Shown here one piece after another: positions 1-15,800 of a stretch of DNA of 64,000 bases (the stretch's first letter is position 1; the number at the start of each line of letters is the position of its first letter). A model generated the notes under the pieces. It was not told where the DNA came from. It ran no database searches and saw only the letters and a program-made list of their open reading frames with translations. The DNA comes from Antennarius striatus (taxonomy: Eukaryota > Chordata > Actinopteri > Lophiiformes > Antennariidae), in the NCBI RefSeq assembly GCF_040054535.1, contig NC_090777.1:16867001-16931000 (forward strand). Reading direction: 5' to 3'. The translations under genes and the position numbers were made by a program.

Positions 1-199
1 TTATTGCAGCCAAAATGGTGCCAGCATGTTCTCAGTGGTGCTTCCATTTATTTTTGCAGTAACGCCAAAGAATTACTAATAACTTGTCTTATATTAAGTA
101 AATGTTGTCAGGAATATAAATTGTGTAAGATATAGATTTTCTTCACTTTATGCAGCCTAAATGCAAAACAGCAATGTACATTGCAATGTAGAATGTACA

Positions 200-484
<285 letters not shown>

Positions 485-1768
485 GTACAGCCTCAACTGT
501 GACTCCTGGAGCAAAGTTATCTGTGCAGTTAATTATTAATAACCGTCATATATGAATATTAAAATACAACTGATACTACAGGAGAAAATAAATTAAGTAG
601 GTTCCAGAATATGTCAGCTCATAACAGCCTTATGTGTCACCAAATTCACAAAAGAATTCTGCTGCCAAAAATGTACGAGGCACTGCAAGACAGCATTATA
701 TCCTGAATCAACTGACTGTGATGAACATAAGAAGTGTCAAGGCAGGTGGAAGGTGGAAGAAAAGAGCCTTGTTAGTTCCCAAGTTCCTATTCTGTTTCTG
801 TGATTATGGACGCCATGGGTCTCCTCAAGAAGGCTAGATGTCCTCTCATGCTGCCGACCGACTGATTGGCGAGCTGCTAAAGTCTTTCACACATGGTGTC
901 CTGACTAAATCTGAATCAGATCCTGATTAGATCACATTGGGGAGAGAAACCTCTGTACCCCTGTGTGTCCTCCTTTGTATTGCCCCAGTGTCAGTAGTTA
1001 AATTGGACTTTTGGAGGTAGGGAAGCTTTGTCTCTGATAGCCATGAGATAATGACATCTATGGGGTTTCGGTCCATCATTAAAAAAGAAACTCAAACTTA
1101 GGAGTCTCTTCACCAATTTATTTACTGCTGGCAGTAGACAGCAAAATAAAGGGAATATGACCACATTAAATACAGAGTAAAAAGTATAAAAAATGTAAAG
1201 TGGAAATATTGTTCCATTCCCTTTTCTTCCCAACCTTTGACTTTTTTTGCAGAAGGTGCAGATGCTCTATTATGACATTCAGGCATCATCACATGTTCAT
1301 TTCACCGACATAGAGATGGATGGATGTTAAAGTACGGAAATCAGTGTGTCGTATGATCACTATCATAAAACACCATATCTGATGTATGTGAGCACACTGC
1401 AGTGTGTGCATGTAAAGGCAAAGGAAAGTGAACCAGGGTGTAAATGAAAAAAGAGACAGGAGCAGAGGGAAAAAGATGACGATCATTAGCTTTTGATGGA
1501 TCTAATGATTGAGTGGATTCATGTAAATCTGAGTACGATAATGGGAAAAAGGCGAGAGGAAGGAGAAAATCATTTAGAGGAAGAAAGGAGGGGGGAGTAT
1601 ATCAATGGGATGCTGATGGGATAACGACAACAAGCTGAGAGGGATCATGACCAAAGATATAGATCAATATCTCCTCCATTATGTTATGAAGAACAGGGAG
1701 ATGAGAGGAGGAGGGGGTGGCAAAGGAGTAATAATTTGCTTGATAAGTACACAAGGGAGAGGAAAGGA
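485..1768. other. Non-coding, no feature recognised
   Basis: Only short open frames without recognisable domains occur on either strand. No RNA gene or element boundary was seen. Confidence 0.6.
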
Positions 1769-1880
<112 letters not shown>

Positions 1881-4800
1881 GTGGAAGAGAGCACTGACAG
1901 GGTCATATAAACAAGTCACAGCATCTCTCTCTCCCCAGAGGACCGGCAATGATGATGAGAGGAGGAGGTGTCGCTGGAGGGTGAGGGCAGGACGGGCTCC
2001 AGCAGCATCCCTCCCTTGGCAGATAAAAATAAAAGTCAACAGGAAAGCACTGGCGCAGGGGTATACTGCCGTGATAGCCCCCATCCGTTATGGGTAAATT
2101 GAACTGTCAGCCTCTCGGTGTCATTTCCACGGCTGGATGAGAAGGAGAGGTAGAGACAGAGAGAATTATTGGGGTATTCACGAGGTGATGAGTGTGCAAC
2201 GGGACTGTTCTGGCAAATCAACTGCCGACGGAGAGGGATAACGATGTTATGGCTGTCAAGGAGACAGAAGGATGGGAGGATTAACAGGCAGAAGGGAGGA
2301 GAGAAAATGTGTGCCAATAAACATTTTCGAAGTTGGGATTGCTGTGTTTGCAAAAAGGGGATATAGCTCCAAAGCTAATTGTGATTTGAGGTATAGACCA
2401 TGTGTCAAATCTAAGACATTACACTGGTTCACCTTAGGTTTTCTGTCATTCCTGACATGTGTGCACATCTATTATGTATCAGCCAACATATGCACGCATA
2501 TGCTTCTTTTTATAGGTAAAAAATACACATTCAAAACTTAATGGCAAACATCCGACAATGTGAAACGTAGATCTACAGCACTTCTACATGTTATTGTGAA
2601 TAAGCACCAGGATTACTTTGTGCACTCAGTAAACAGCCTCCTCTGACTCCTTTGCCACAGTCTCTCTATCCTCTTACTAAAATATTTATAAGTGTTCCTG
2701 TTATTGTATTAACTATTTATTGATTTATGATTTAAAAGATTTATACATGGTCCCTAGAACTGCGGGGAGGGAGTGTCTTTCTCCTAAAGGAGGTATTTCC
2801 TCAATGCTATTTTCTGACTTTCAGTGTTGTACTTTGCCTTTCTGCCTGTTGGCATTCAGACACAGAGAAAAATATATTGAAGGGATGATAGACACACATG
2901 GTTAAAGAAAGAGATGTGGAAAAAGAATGAGAAAGACAATCTGGATCAATAATGACCCAAGTTTGATGCTGTGTAGCTGTGCTCCTTCACCGTCTCCAGC
3001 TGGCAGTTCAGATTGAGCCTCACCAGCGAAAATGTATGTTCTATCTCTTATTGATTTACATCTTGACACTCTTTAGATATAAAGTGCTCTTCTATAGGAT
3101 TCAGCTCTTACCACAGTTATCAGTAGAACAACATATGAACGGCAAGTATCTCCACTGGTGTTTGACATTTATCTAAAGATCAGGGGAAATCCATAATGAT
3201 ATGAATGCCTATTATGTGTCAACTGTCACAATTGATCAAAATCTCAGAGGAAAAATGCAGCTCTAAAGAACTCAATCCTCAGTGACTTACTATGAATTTC
3301 AATTTTATGAAGTGTTTAAGCCCACATTTACCAAGTAGTGCTCTGATTCTTTAAGTACCAAATTACTCTGCAATTTGTGGGGGAGAAATATGTTTATGTA
3401 TACAATACAGAATTAAATACTTCTTAAACAACAGTTACTTGGCAAGTCCAGAGTCTGTTTGCTAATACAGTATTATGCTGTATAAGTAGTTACCATGTTT
3501 TCAGCGAGTGAGTAATTTGTCTGATCGTTAGGGGAGAGTGGAAGAAACCTACAAAACCAGATTCATTATAATTCAAGGGCTCAATCAAAAGACAAGGGAT
3601 GAAGAGAAGGAATAAAAGAAGTCTGGTGGTCAGCAGGAGGAAGGATGCTTGGGTCTCAGAGTGGTGGGCTAGCGCAAGAGGGACAGAGCAGAAAGAAAGA
3701 GAGGTGTCAGGAGTGAATAGCAGAGCGTGCTTTTATTCAGAGCCTTGTGACTGACAAGGAAACCATTAATGGACTAGTGCTGGCCAGAGGGATTAAGTCC
3801 ACACATGCATGGCTATTATTTATGCTAATTAAAAAGGGTTTTTTGAGGGGGAGACTGGGTTCACCACCACAACAAAGCCAACAGATAAAGAAGCAGGACA
3901 CAGCTCAGGAGATTTTGCTATGTTGGTAAATCTGCAGCATAGAGTGACCCGGAGGACGAGCTGCAATTGGACAAATCTAGAGATCCTTGTGTGTACTGTG
4001 GTATTAATGTAATAAATGATAATAAAATTTGAATGCTTACTCCAGAGGACACATGTTTCAGGACAATGCATTCAGTCACTCTTGTAAAAAATGTAGGTAA
4101 TTGGTCTGTTGATAGATTTCAACTAAATTTTATCAAACTGATATCAGTTTCATTCAGCTTGGGGGCCTGAAATTGTAAACATCAGGAAAAAAAAGATCAC
4201 TGTCACTGTGTAAGCTCGTAAAATGCAAGCAATCTGAAAAAGAGGACACAACTCTGCTTTGCACATTCATATCATGGTTCCAAACTTATGTACAGAACAA
4301 CAACAAAATCCATGCCAGACTGTTTGCTTTTGACTGTTCTGTGCCCTTGGTTGAGTTTACTCACAGTAGATTTCTTGTATTACTACATGTGATCTTGTTC
4401 TGTGGCCTTGGATTTCAAGAGGTACATTTGGTGTTCTCAGCCATCTTTACATATCCACATGGACAGAGAAACGTTTCCAAATTATGGTCTTGTTCTGCAT
4501 TTTATGCAAAGCAAATACTTTTTCATTTTTATCAAAACTGTTGTGTAAACAGAAATTTTAAGGAAGAGTCAACTGAGAAAAGTTCACCAAAAATCTCTAC
4601 AGTCTGGAGAAACAGCACAATGATCGGGAGCTCCTTACTTTCTGATTTGAGGATGAGATTAACCTCCACGTGGCATGGAAGGTAATTTTTTTTAGGTAAA
4701 GCAGTTCTTAAAAAATTGCTAACAGACACTTCTAGTGTATTCACTCAACTTGAACTCAAAAACAAGAAGCTGATTTGAATCCTTCCATGAGGTCGATCAA

Positions 4801-5352
4801 AAGTGTGTGACAGATCATCATCGCCAAAGGCTCTGCCTATCAGAAAATAGAGTCCACAAACCCAGGAGACCCGTCCTAACTGTGGAAGTAAAACAAAGGG
4901 ATCAGGACAGGTTACTTCCTCATGGGCTGTAAGTGGCTGCCAAATATTTTTGCTGGAGGGATTTCACCTTAACAGCACCTTGGAGACCACTGAAGACCTG
5001 CTGGAGTCTCAACAAGAAGGAGCTTTACCAAGGCAGACAGCCCTGGGAGCCGAGGCAGGGACGTGAACTGGTAACATCACTTAACTGGTTTTCCACCCAC
5101 GCACCCGCCACAAAGGATCAGTCAGCAGAGATTGCATCTGCCACTTGACATGCAGCCAACAGAGCAGACAAGCAGGGATGAGAGAGAGCGTGAGGAGGAA
5201 GAGAAGAATGGAGTGGATGTTAGAGCTCAGCTGAGTGGCAGACAATGAGCTGATGTGAAGAGGCAGGTGTAATGGGGTGTGAAGTGGAAGACCTCTGGAG
5301 ACAGCAAGAGACCATCTGCCTGTCAGCAGAGCACAGACTATCCTCTCTGTTG

Positions 5353-5353
<1 letters not shown>
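1881..5353. other. Non-coding stretch, no feature recognised
   Basis: Both strands were scanned. The open frames are short, with no domain, signal peptide or splice-consistent homology. The sequence is moderately AT-rich. No transposon end or tRNA was recognised. Confidence 0.55.

Positions 5354-5417
<64 letters not shown>
5354..5417. repeat. (CT)n/(GA)n microsatellite
   Basis: About 64 bp of CT dinucleotide repeat. The Ser-Leu and Arg-Glu repeat frames over it are artefacts. Confidence 0.97.
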
Positions 5418-5420
<3 letters not shown>

Positions 5421-6781
5421 CATCATTTCCCATCTCATTTAGTTCATCATTCAGACTCACAGAACCTTGTTCAAACTCACCAATCAGGTCGAAAGAAATA
5501 AATTAATGACACAATCTCCATTTATCTATTTAGTTAACTGTCACTTGTCGGTATTAATAGTCACTAAATTGCAACACCTGAACCGTGGTAAACCGAATAA
5601 CACAACAGTGATGACAGTAATGTGTAAAATTGTATCTGCTAAAATTTGGATCTGACTGTAAGAAAATTGTAAGATAAGTATTTGGTTCTGCATTTCATTT
5701 AACACACAGTATCCAGGGGATATTGCTGAATAATTTCCAGCAACAAATTATGTAAAGAGTTAATAATCCCTCAATCTCTCCGGGCTTTTATGACTTTATC
5801 GAGTATTCATGTCTCGAATTTGTAAAAATAGATGAACACATATCGGACACTGTATATTTTTTGAAAAAATTGGATGATCTGGGGAAGGGAATTTGGTTTT
5901 GTTTCTGCTCTTTAGACAATGATAAAATGTACAGACGGCAATGTCTGTGACGTGGTGTTGGTTTACGAGGGTATTATGGTTAGTGATCTGTTTCAAATTA
6001 ATAAATTATTTACATGTATAAACTGCTCAAATTGCTTGATAAGATGGGAATATTCAACTTGCGACCATTTGGAGATACAAACAACACCGAAGTACCATTC
6101 CGTACGCATCCCCAACATTTCTGTTTCTGTCTCTTGTTGTCTTGTCTCTGAGCATCTCAGTGTTTCAGGCTTTTTACCTCCTTGGGTGCTTTACTGTTTT
6201 TTATCATGGATGATAAAGCAAAGACTAGTGAAGATAGTGGTAGTAGTGATTATCTCCGATGACAACTCTGCCTTTGACCGACAATAACTTCTCCTCTCCT
6301 CCTCTTCCTTTACTCTAAAGGTAAGTCACATGCTACATGCTACAATACAGTACAGTGGATTGTCAACTTCCAAAGCTGACTCTGGCTGTTGTTTTTGGAT
6401 GCGCTCAAAAAAACTGGTCGAGAGTTCATTGAAGTGCTTTCTTCTTTTCCTCAATGGTTAAATTATAAGGACAAAAATCTTACTCTGCGCAAACTAATCT
6501 GAAATCAAAGCAATCACGTTAATCAAAACTAATGAACAGTTCATCTTATGCACAACCTCTCGGAACCAATTGTATTCGAAGGCTGAGGACTACCTGTATG
6601 AATATGACCCACCCACTGTTAACAAATGTATAAATATGTAAAAATTCTTTTGACAAAAATGCTTTTGACAAATAAAATGAGCGACTAATGTTGTGTCATG
6701 GCAGCTTTCTTCAACAAATCAAAAACATATCAATTTTATTTATAAAGCACTTCAATGTTCTTGCACTTTAATGTTCTTACA
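5418..6781. other. Non-coding stretch, no feature recognised
   Basis: AT-rich sequence with no supported gene. The longest open frame (about 120 codons near 5.9-6.3 kb) has no recognisable domain. Confidence 0.55.
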
Positions 6782-7152
6782 TGCAAGGTAAAGTCAGTCA
6801 GTCATCTTCAGATTACCACTGCTATATCTGCTGCAGCAGGTCACTGGGAGCCGGAGCCTATCTCGGCGGCATAGGGCGTGAGGCGGGGGACACTCCGGGA
6901 ACAACGCCAGTGCAACGCGGAGCCACACACAAAGACATACAACCATGCACACACACACTCATTCCTACAGGCAATTTGGATCAATCAACCTGAAGCGCAT
7001 GCTTTTGGAGGTGGGAGGAAGCCGGAGAACCTGGAGAGAACCCACGCAGATATGGGGAGAGCATGTGAACTCCGCACAGAGCAAGACTTGAACCGTGTTG
7101 TGAGGCGGCAGAGCTAACCACTGGGCCACCGTGCCGGCCTGCAATGTAAAGT
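6782..7152 (-). mobile_element. tRNA-derived SINE with target-site duplication
   Basis: A copy of the same ~350-bp SINE found at 15.9, 45.4 and 49.2 kb. On the minus strand the tRNA-like head begins near 7,139 (GGCACGGTGG...) and the 3' tail ends near 6,795. Flanking direct repeats TGCAAGGTAAAGT (6,782-6,794) and TGCAATGTAAAGT (7,140-7,152) agree at 12 of 13 bases, which marks an LINE-mobilised insertion. The internal promoter boxes are more decayed than in the 49.2-kb copy. Confidence 0.8.
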
Positions 7153-7245
7153 GCTTAAAAGAATTAAACACAATTAAAGAAAGAAAAACAATTACAAAGA
7201 AAGCTCCTCTCTCCCAGCCTCCTTACTTGACACTCAGACACACAG

Positions 7246-8237
<992 letters not shown>

Positions 8238-8247
8238 AATGAATGAA

Positions 8248-8282
<35 letters not shown>

Positions 8283-8283
8283 A
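8238..8283. repeat. (GAAT)n/(AAAT)n microsatellite
   Basis: GAAT units followed by AAAT units, about 46 bp. The adjacent 8,160-8,230 sequence contains CGGTTTGACCC, which could be a decayed SINE B box, but the resemblance is weak. Confidence 0.8.
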
Positions 8284-8439
8284 CTTTATGACTCATAAAG
8301 AAAGAAACACATGGAACAAATATCCAACTGTCAAGCATGTTTATCATGTTTATCCTCAACGTGGGGCTGTTATACGTCAGAAAATAGCCGGTTTTAATTC
8401 TGTCCATTCTGTGTGTACATGTAAACATGGGTCACACAC

Positions 8440-8560
8440 ACTAAAATTACAGCGGTTTTCGTTGTAGGGAGACGTCCCTCGGATAAAAAAAAAAAGTTTT
8501 GATTACAGCGTCCACACGACAACGCAGACTTGAAGTTTTGTTCACGTGAGTCCTTCTGGC
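8440..8560. repeat. Fragment related to the hAT-type miniature element at 44.4 kb
   Basis: Contains GCGTCCACACGACAACGCAGAC. The same style of motif (GTCCACACRACAACRCAGAC) recurs in the 44,411-44,963 element. No matching terminal repeat was found here, so it is a fragment or a solo end. Confidence 0.4.
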
Positions 8561-11500
8561 AGATGATTGGTTGGGTGCCGTGTGTGGTTGGGCGCTTGAT
8601 TGACAGGCGGTGGGTTGAGTTAAAACGTGATACCGTGAGGTTTTCAAGTGAGCTTATTCATATATACAGGTGGGGAGATTCTCACATATTCAAGATATTT
8701 TGTTGACAAGCAAACAAGCTATTGCAATCCGTCCTACAACTCTCATTGTTGGAGGCAATAAACAGTCATCATAAACAGACTTTTTCTTGTGCTGGTGTGA
8801 CCCACATAGAGACCTGCAGTAGTTTCTTCTCCTGCCCTGTTAACCGCCCATCCATCCATGTCTTCTTCTGAGAGGCCTGTTTTTGTTTCTTAATTACCTT
8901 CTGTTTGGTCTCTTTATCTGTCTATCTGACTCTCACTCCCTCTCTGTAGCCGTGATAAAAAACAGTAACACAGGAGGGAAACCAAACTGCTTCTTAATTT
9001 TCCCTGACAGCCTCCTTTAAACACATGGGCCCAAATCCACACTCTAATTGAAAGCACATTCTTATTCTAAACAAATTAAGCACAATTAAGGCCACTGAGT
9101 TATGAGTATCTATCACTGTGCGATGTTTTTGTAAAAATCACTGCTCTCTAGATCAAACACTTTTGACCCCTCAGCATAATTGCCTCATTAAGAGCTCCCT
9201 TCTTTGTGCCATGGGCTTCATAAATACAGGTTCTGCTCGTTTCATTTGGGAATTACACTAAAAGACGCCCCTTAAACTAATCGCTTCCACGTTTTCAATA
9301 AAAGTTCATCTGTTTTTAGGTAGAGAACAGAATGAAATTTTCCTCCATTTACAGAGCATAATTTGCAAGGCCCTTTTAGTTCGGTGTGATATATCATTTC
9401 ACTGTGTCTGTGACAAGGCAAAAAACTGTAACCATGATTAGGCTTCCATAACATTTCTTGAATCTGGTTCAACTGAGAGAAAAAAAAAAGTGTGAACTCA
9501 TAACACTGGATACATTAGCTTTGGGGTCTTAGGTGTGGCTTTTGACACTTAATAGCAGGTGACAGGAAGAAGGTGTCACCACCGGGAACCAGCAAATCAC
9601 ATGACAGGAAGATGATTGTGTGCAGCGGGTCCCTCTTGCTACAACCTCCTGCCTCCTTCTCCTCATCATCACAATGCCATCCGAGCATGACTGGCTTTTA
9701 ATTTAATCTTATAAATGAGGTGCGCACTCCTAGACAACATGCTGTTCCAATTTGAAATGGCTGCTTTATTGGGGACAGCGACACAGGGGAGAGAGGAAGG
9801 GGAGGCGGGAGAGAGTGGGAGAGATTGAGTGAAGGAGGGGATGGGGGTGGGGGATTGTGAAGAAAAAAATAAAGCCAGGGGAAAGACGGTGGTATGGAAC
9901 ATTTGTTAGTAATCCAATTCCACATACCATATGGCTTCATTACCATTATGCGGCAGAGAAGACTTCAGTCAGTCTGAAAATAAAGACCTACTTAGCCCCA
10001 TCCAAACTGACCCCAAATGAGACATGTTTGTCTCCATGTGACAGTGTTAGTGTTATTGCTCTGCTCTTGCATTCTTTGTGGTCGGTTTAGATTGAGCCTG
10101 CAGCTGTGCATGGTTTCAGTGTGTGGGTATGTGTGTGCGCACGTGGCCACCCGTGTCTGGGTGTGTGTAAGATAGGGATCGGGTGCTTTCCCTGTGACTG
10201 ATTATTACGGAAGACAGTCCTTAGTCACTACCACAGAGGGAGAGAGAGAAAAGGACAGAGAGAGAGCGAGAGTGAGAGAGAGATTTTTTGATGAGAGAGA
10301 GAGGGAGCCCATAAGCCAGCTCCATTCGGATGTGAAGATGACTGATAATTCAGGAACAGCAGGACCCCTCACTGGGTTCATTGGCCCCTAAGTGCTCCTT
10401 TGCTGAATGTGTCCCTTATCTTGCCCTGACAGCAGTAATAGAATATGCATAGCTCTATTAGCATACAAGGTAATGGCACCCTTGAGGGAGGGCACTGACA
10501 TAAAACTTTAAGTAGAAATCAAAACATTGGTGAAGGCAGAAGCAGAATAAAAGGGGTTATTGTCACCTAGTGCAAACACAGCCTGAGGCCTTGACTGTGG
10601 CTGCATGCAAGGTATGCTCTCTTTACGCTTCCATGCACATCTGTCTACACATGGTATCACAGTGATACACAGAAAATTTAATATGCTTGCTATAACAACG
10701 CACACAAATATGTATCATTTTATCACACACAAAGAGCATATTATATTTTATGTATACAATTTTGATCCGCCAGACATGAACGAACCTGACTGAATCATCC
10801 TCCCGAGGGCATCAAAGCAAATGAAGTGAAACGGTGCAAGAAATGGCCCTGTACCATCTCAGCTAAAAACAAAGGTGAATTTACGACAAAAGAAAATGAT
10901 TTTCCATTTTTATGAATGTTCATACAGTACAGCCGACCCGACAAACCTCAAACTCTCTGCTCAAGTGCCAAAATAAGCTGTAATGAAAAGAAACTGGGAA
11001 TTAAAACAGTCCTCGGAGAAAGCTGAAGAGAAATTTGACTGGCATGAAGGAGGTTAGACATTTGGTGGGTAAGGCAAGGTGATGAGAGGGGTTGCACACA
11101 TTGCAGCCGCAGCAACAGTACTTTAAATCAAAACAGTTCAGACAAACAACACAAGGCCGTCTGGAAAAAGAACCTTCAGCATAAGAAAGCAATTTAGGGC
11201 TCGCCACATTTCACCCAAAGAGATGATAAAGAGCGAGGCTGGATCTAGTGAGAAGTCTAATTTAGTCTGGTGAAACGGACCCAGAGAGTGTTAGCTTTTT
11301 AACAAATGAACTCTTATTAAAGATGTTGACCCTGTACAGGAGGCAGGGAAGTTGGGTCAGTAATAGTTAAGAATTAACACCACCAAGGAAAGAACTTACA
11401 GAGGTATAACAGTGTTTGCGTACAGTACAACCTCTTCCTTGTCTCTTTCCTTTGTTCAGTTTTGGTCAGTCTGCAAAACAAAATCAACACTAATAAGGCA

Positions 11501-12245
11501 ATAATATCCATAATTGCATCCTCTATTGTAATTATGATGATTATGCAGTCCTCTTTGATATGCAGTTCTGCTCCACTGTCGATACGAGCCACATGTGAAC
11601 ATAGGACAATTATGCTAATCATTCCACGTCCAAGCATGTAATTCTAAAGTGAAGTAAAGTTCACCACCTTGGGTAGGAAAGCCCGGTGAAGAATGCCCCC
11701 GTCTGTTGAAACTTGGAGCATTAAGAAATAAAAATGATTGTGCGGTTAGTCATCAGCGCAGGTCTGTGAGGCGGTAAATTCAAGACCGATCGACCAGTAC
11801 TGAGTGTTTTATGTTAATTATCTGAAAGAAGTAGGCCTGATATCAACTATAGAGCAATGTTGACACATTCCAAAATACTTAATACTTAATATACTTAGAC
11901 TTAATATCATAAGACTGGCACATAATTAGACTTGGCCCAACTTTTATGGACTATTTTGGCCCCTGCTAATGGTTCTGTGCTCGGACTCAAACAGACCAAT
12001 AAAGCATAGTTTAGCTCTGTAGACACAATTAAGAGCCATTAAATCCATCTCAAACTGGGCAGCATAATTTCTTTGCTGCAAGACTGCTAAAACAAAAGGA
12101 TATCTTTTTTTTATATACTTGACTCAATATGTTTATTCCATGGGTGGCCAGTTCAACGAGCCCTCTCTGGGCTGCATTTCTTAAAAATATAAGAGAATGG
12201 GTAAATACGTCAAAAGTGTGCAATGTCAGAAATAATTTGTCTCTG
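8561..12245. other. Non-coding; possible conserved non-coding stretches
   Basis: No gene was recognised. Bases 9,000-9,280 and 10,390-10,500 are high-complexity and free of repeats. They contain homeodomain-like motifs (CTAATTG, AATTAAG, CTATTAGCATA). This pattern is compatible with conserved non-coding elements but is not proof. A purine-rich tract lies at 9,786-9,850 and imperfect GA repeats at 10,235-10,305. Confidence 0.4.
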
Positions 12246-12866
12246 TGGAAGCCCCACATCCTTCGAGTGAGGGAAGGATGGAGCGTGAGATTAACCGATG
12301 GATCAGTGCAGCTTCAGCAGTGATACGGCTGCTGTATAGGTCTGCCATGATGAAGGAGGAGCTGAGTCACAAGATGAAGCTCTCGATTTACCGGTCAATC
12401 TATGTTCCTCCTCTCAGCTATGGTCATGAGCTTTGGGTCATGACCGAAAGGACAAGATCCTGGATACAAGCGGATGAAATGAGTTTCCTCTGTAGAGTGG
12501 CCGGGCGCACCCTTACAGATAAGGTGAGGAGCTCAGTCACCAGGGAGGAGCTCGGAGTAGAGCCACTGCTCCTCCGCCTCGAGCAGAGCCAGCTGAAGTG
12601 GCTCGGGCATCTGTTCCAGATGCCTCCTGGAAGCCTCCCTGGGGAGGTGTTCTGGGCATGTCCTACCAGGAGGAGACCTTGGGGAAGACCTAGGACATGC
12701 TGGCGGGACTATGTCTCTCAGTTGGCCTGGGAATGCCTCAGGCTCCCCCGGAGGAGCTGGAGGAGGTGTCTGGGGAGAGGGAAGTATGGGCATGCCTCCT
12801 GAGACTGTTGCCCCTGCAAACCGGCCCCGGATTAGCGGTTGAAGATGGATGGATGGAAGCCCCACA
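12246..12866 (+). mobile_element. 5'-truncated RTE-type LINE (Rex3-like 3' end)
   Basis: The plus-strand frame from about 12,245 to 12,800 encodes the C-terminal part of a non-LTR retrotransposon protein, with the typical run YGHELWVMTERT, then VAGRTLTDKVRSS, LGVEPLLLRLE and RPRTCWRDY. It ends in a GATGGATGG tail. The 13-bp direct repeat TGGAAGCCCCACA lies at 12,246-12,258 and 12,854-12,866, so the insertion is 12,259-12,853 (595 bp). Rex3/RTE elements in fish end in GATG-type repeats; the family name is inferred from that and the protein style. It is dead: no endonuclease or polymerase core is present. Confidence 0.88.
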
Positions 12867-15800
12867 GGTTTCCTATATGTAGTGGATGTTCACTGACAGT
12901 GGTTTTTTTACTGTTAAGGATTTTGACATTCGGTGCAGGCTGTGGGGTCCCACTGGTGGGTAGCTCATGCTGGTTGGTTGGTTTAGTTACAAATGAATGG
13001 GAGCAGAGCAAATGCTGTTCTAACTTTTCCTTCTGGTCTATACAGATGGTTTGGCAGAGTGACAAGATTAGACTTGTTACTAGAGTCCAGCCCTTCAGAT
13101 TGATTTACCAATCCAGTGATTTTGCCTGATATTATTGCGCAGAGCTTCTGACAGCAGAGCAAATAAGAACTGGTCACAGATGTCACACTACGAGTCAATC
13201 AGCAACTTCTTTCATTCAAAGTAACTACAATTCATTTTGAAGGTGTGACATTAGTGTCAAAAATGATATTTTGGCTAGAAGAATAGCTGTTACGTGAGTG
13301 TGGGCTTGATAGAGAGCACAGGGCTGTGTAATATGATATGCATTGTGCAAATTAGTACGGGTTTCTTTCTACATGGCCTTTTGTCCTGCAGGCCCAAGAC
13401 TGAAAGCCACGACCACCTAAAATGCACAGTACAGGGTAGACACAGAAAAAAAAATCACATGTTTTCAAAAAATGGGAGCAGAGCCCAGGATTTCCTGGTT
13501 TTCTCTGCAGGCTTCTTTCTCCACCCTGTATACACATACATGAGTGGCCACACAGACCACATGAGCATATACGGCACACATGGACAGATTCTGTCAGCGG
13601 AGGGACAGGCAGAGAAATGAGGTGACTGGTCTATTAACTGTAGTAGGAGAAATGTGATGGTGCCTCGTTTCAGCCTTACACCGACCACAAACCAATTAAA
13701 AATTCTAACTACAACGGCACTCAGTGGCGCACATCGCTCTGCCAAGGCCTTGCAGTCCTCTTTAATTCAATCAAACCTTATCCAAAATCAAACTCAGAGC
13801 CCTGGAACCATAATTTAAGGTTACTGGAGTTGTAACAGCCAACCATTTAATTCTGGTATATCTGGATTTTTGTTTGGCTCTGCAGAAAATTGAACCCACT
13901 CAAAGATACCGGCCTAATAAATATACCAGATTTTTTCCCACCATTAATTATTCTATGACAAATCAAGTAAAATGTTTGAAACACCCATTTCTTGTTGAAT
14001 AAATGCCCTTTTATACAGATACTACTGCATCAAAATGTAATGGGGTATGTTTGGGCAGAGAAACCATCCTTCCAAGTTTCATAGAAATCCATTTAATAGA
14101 TTTTGAGTAGTTCTGTGTACGAATCAGCCAACTGGCAAATGAATGGACTTGACTTGAAAATGCGGCCCCATTGTTCGATGTAATGGTGAGCATGACTAGG
14201 ATTTTTAACACCACAACTGAGAGGATAACTTTCAAAAATGTGTTAGATGAGACACCAGAAAACACTAAATTGAAAAGGGAACTATTGCTGACAGTATAGA
14301 AATTCCTCATTAGGTTCTGAATCATTTCTCTCTGTAATAGGTACAATAAGGTTTCAAAATTTTGGCCAGTTCAGTAACTCAACGAATGTCATCACAATGT
14401 TGTTTTAGCCAAAGGGTTAAGATTGTTTCATTATGCACACAAAAGAGTAATTTCTCCTTTAAGCCAATCTTTTTTCAAATTTGTGTTAGAGAGCAGTATC
14501 CCTTGACAACAAGTCATGATTACTGCACAGGTATTTGGCAGATGACAGAAAGTGTGGTTATTGTCTGGTGACCATGAGGGTCTAGAACAGAGTTTCCATT
14601 GGTAGGATTGCAGAATTTATTGAATCCAACTTTAGTGTGCATAGAAACCATATCAAAGTCATGAGGCTCATTGTTTTGTCGTGTACTATGATAACTTCAG
14701 TTTGCAGCATATTAATATTTGCATAGCAATTTATCACAAAGATCTGTCTTTAATTCCTGGTTGCTTGTAATATCTGTATGATGCGTGGTTTGAACACTTA
14801 TCAGACATGTTTGGATCTTTGGATGCTATTGATCGAGGTGTAAAACAGCATATTTCTTCTCGTGTATATATCTTATAACTTCAAACAGATGATGAAAACA
14901 AATGGACTAGTATTCCATACACTACACTCAACAATTAACATCTTGATCCACTCGATAGAGGAAACGTTGATATTGAACATTTTTTATTCAAATTATGTTG
15001 TTGCCAGTCCAACGTACACCTGTGCAACAGCCATATTATTAAGCATCATGATTTAATGCACCTGTCATTATATCATGATGGACTAAGACAAGGATCACCA
15101 AATGATGCCTATGAAGAGAGAAAATGAGGAAACTACAAAGACCCTGTCTCAACATTTTTTCATCAAACCTCTTACGTATCTTTCACCTGCTAGGTAGTCA
15201 TTATAGTTACCACCTTTTACCATGGAGACTGTGCATGACTCAACAGACTGCACAAGAAAGATGGTGACCACTTTCGCGAAATTTTATTTTCTATCTTCAG
15301 CTATCGCTGTTATGAATGTAGAGATAAAACTTTACCAAGGCATCCTCATCTCATGATCAAGTTTGATTTGTTGACGTTGATGCAAACACACTACTTAGTG
15401 CTGCACTGCAGCGCTTTTTGTGATCTACAAGTAATTAAAAAAAGTTATTGGCATGGCAACCAAGACAGGTACTTTGGAGGTTAAACAATTTTGGAAGTTG
15501 AGATCAAAATGGATATCATCCCTTGTTGAGATTAAATCATACCTAAATTACCTCATCTTAAAATTACAAGGCAAAAACAACTGTGGTTCTTGCGGCTGGT
15601 CACTTCAAAGTTGATTTCAAAGAGGACTACACACATTGTCAAGCAATCAAATTAAAAAGGGTCAAAGAGTCTTTCGCTCTAATGTTGAGTTAAAACAAAA
15701 ACTGTCTGACTGAATTTTGGAGGGAGTCAATATTAGTTTTGATATACTTATGATCTCTTTTATTTAGGCTTGTGCTTCCATTTTAAGTCATTAATAAGCT

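Noticed and set aside
5220-5506. Arg-Glu and Ser-Leu repeat frames
   Set aside because: Artefacts of the CT microsatellite.
12533-12865. Minus-strand frame of 110 codons
   Set aside because: Shadow of the plus-strand RTE LINE coding sequence.
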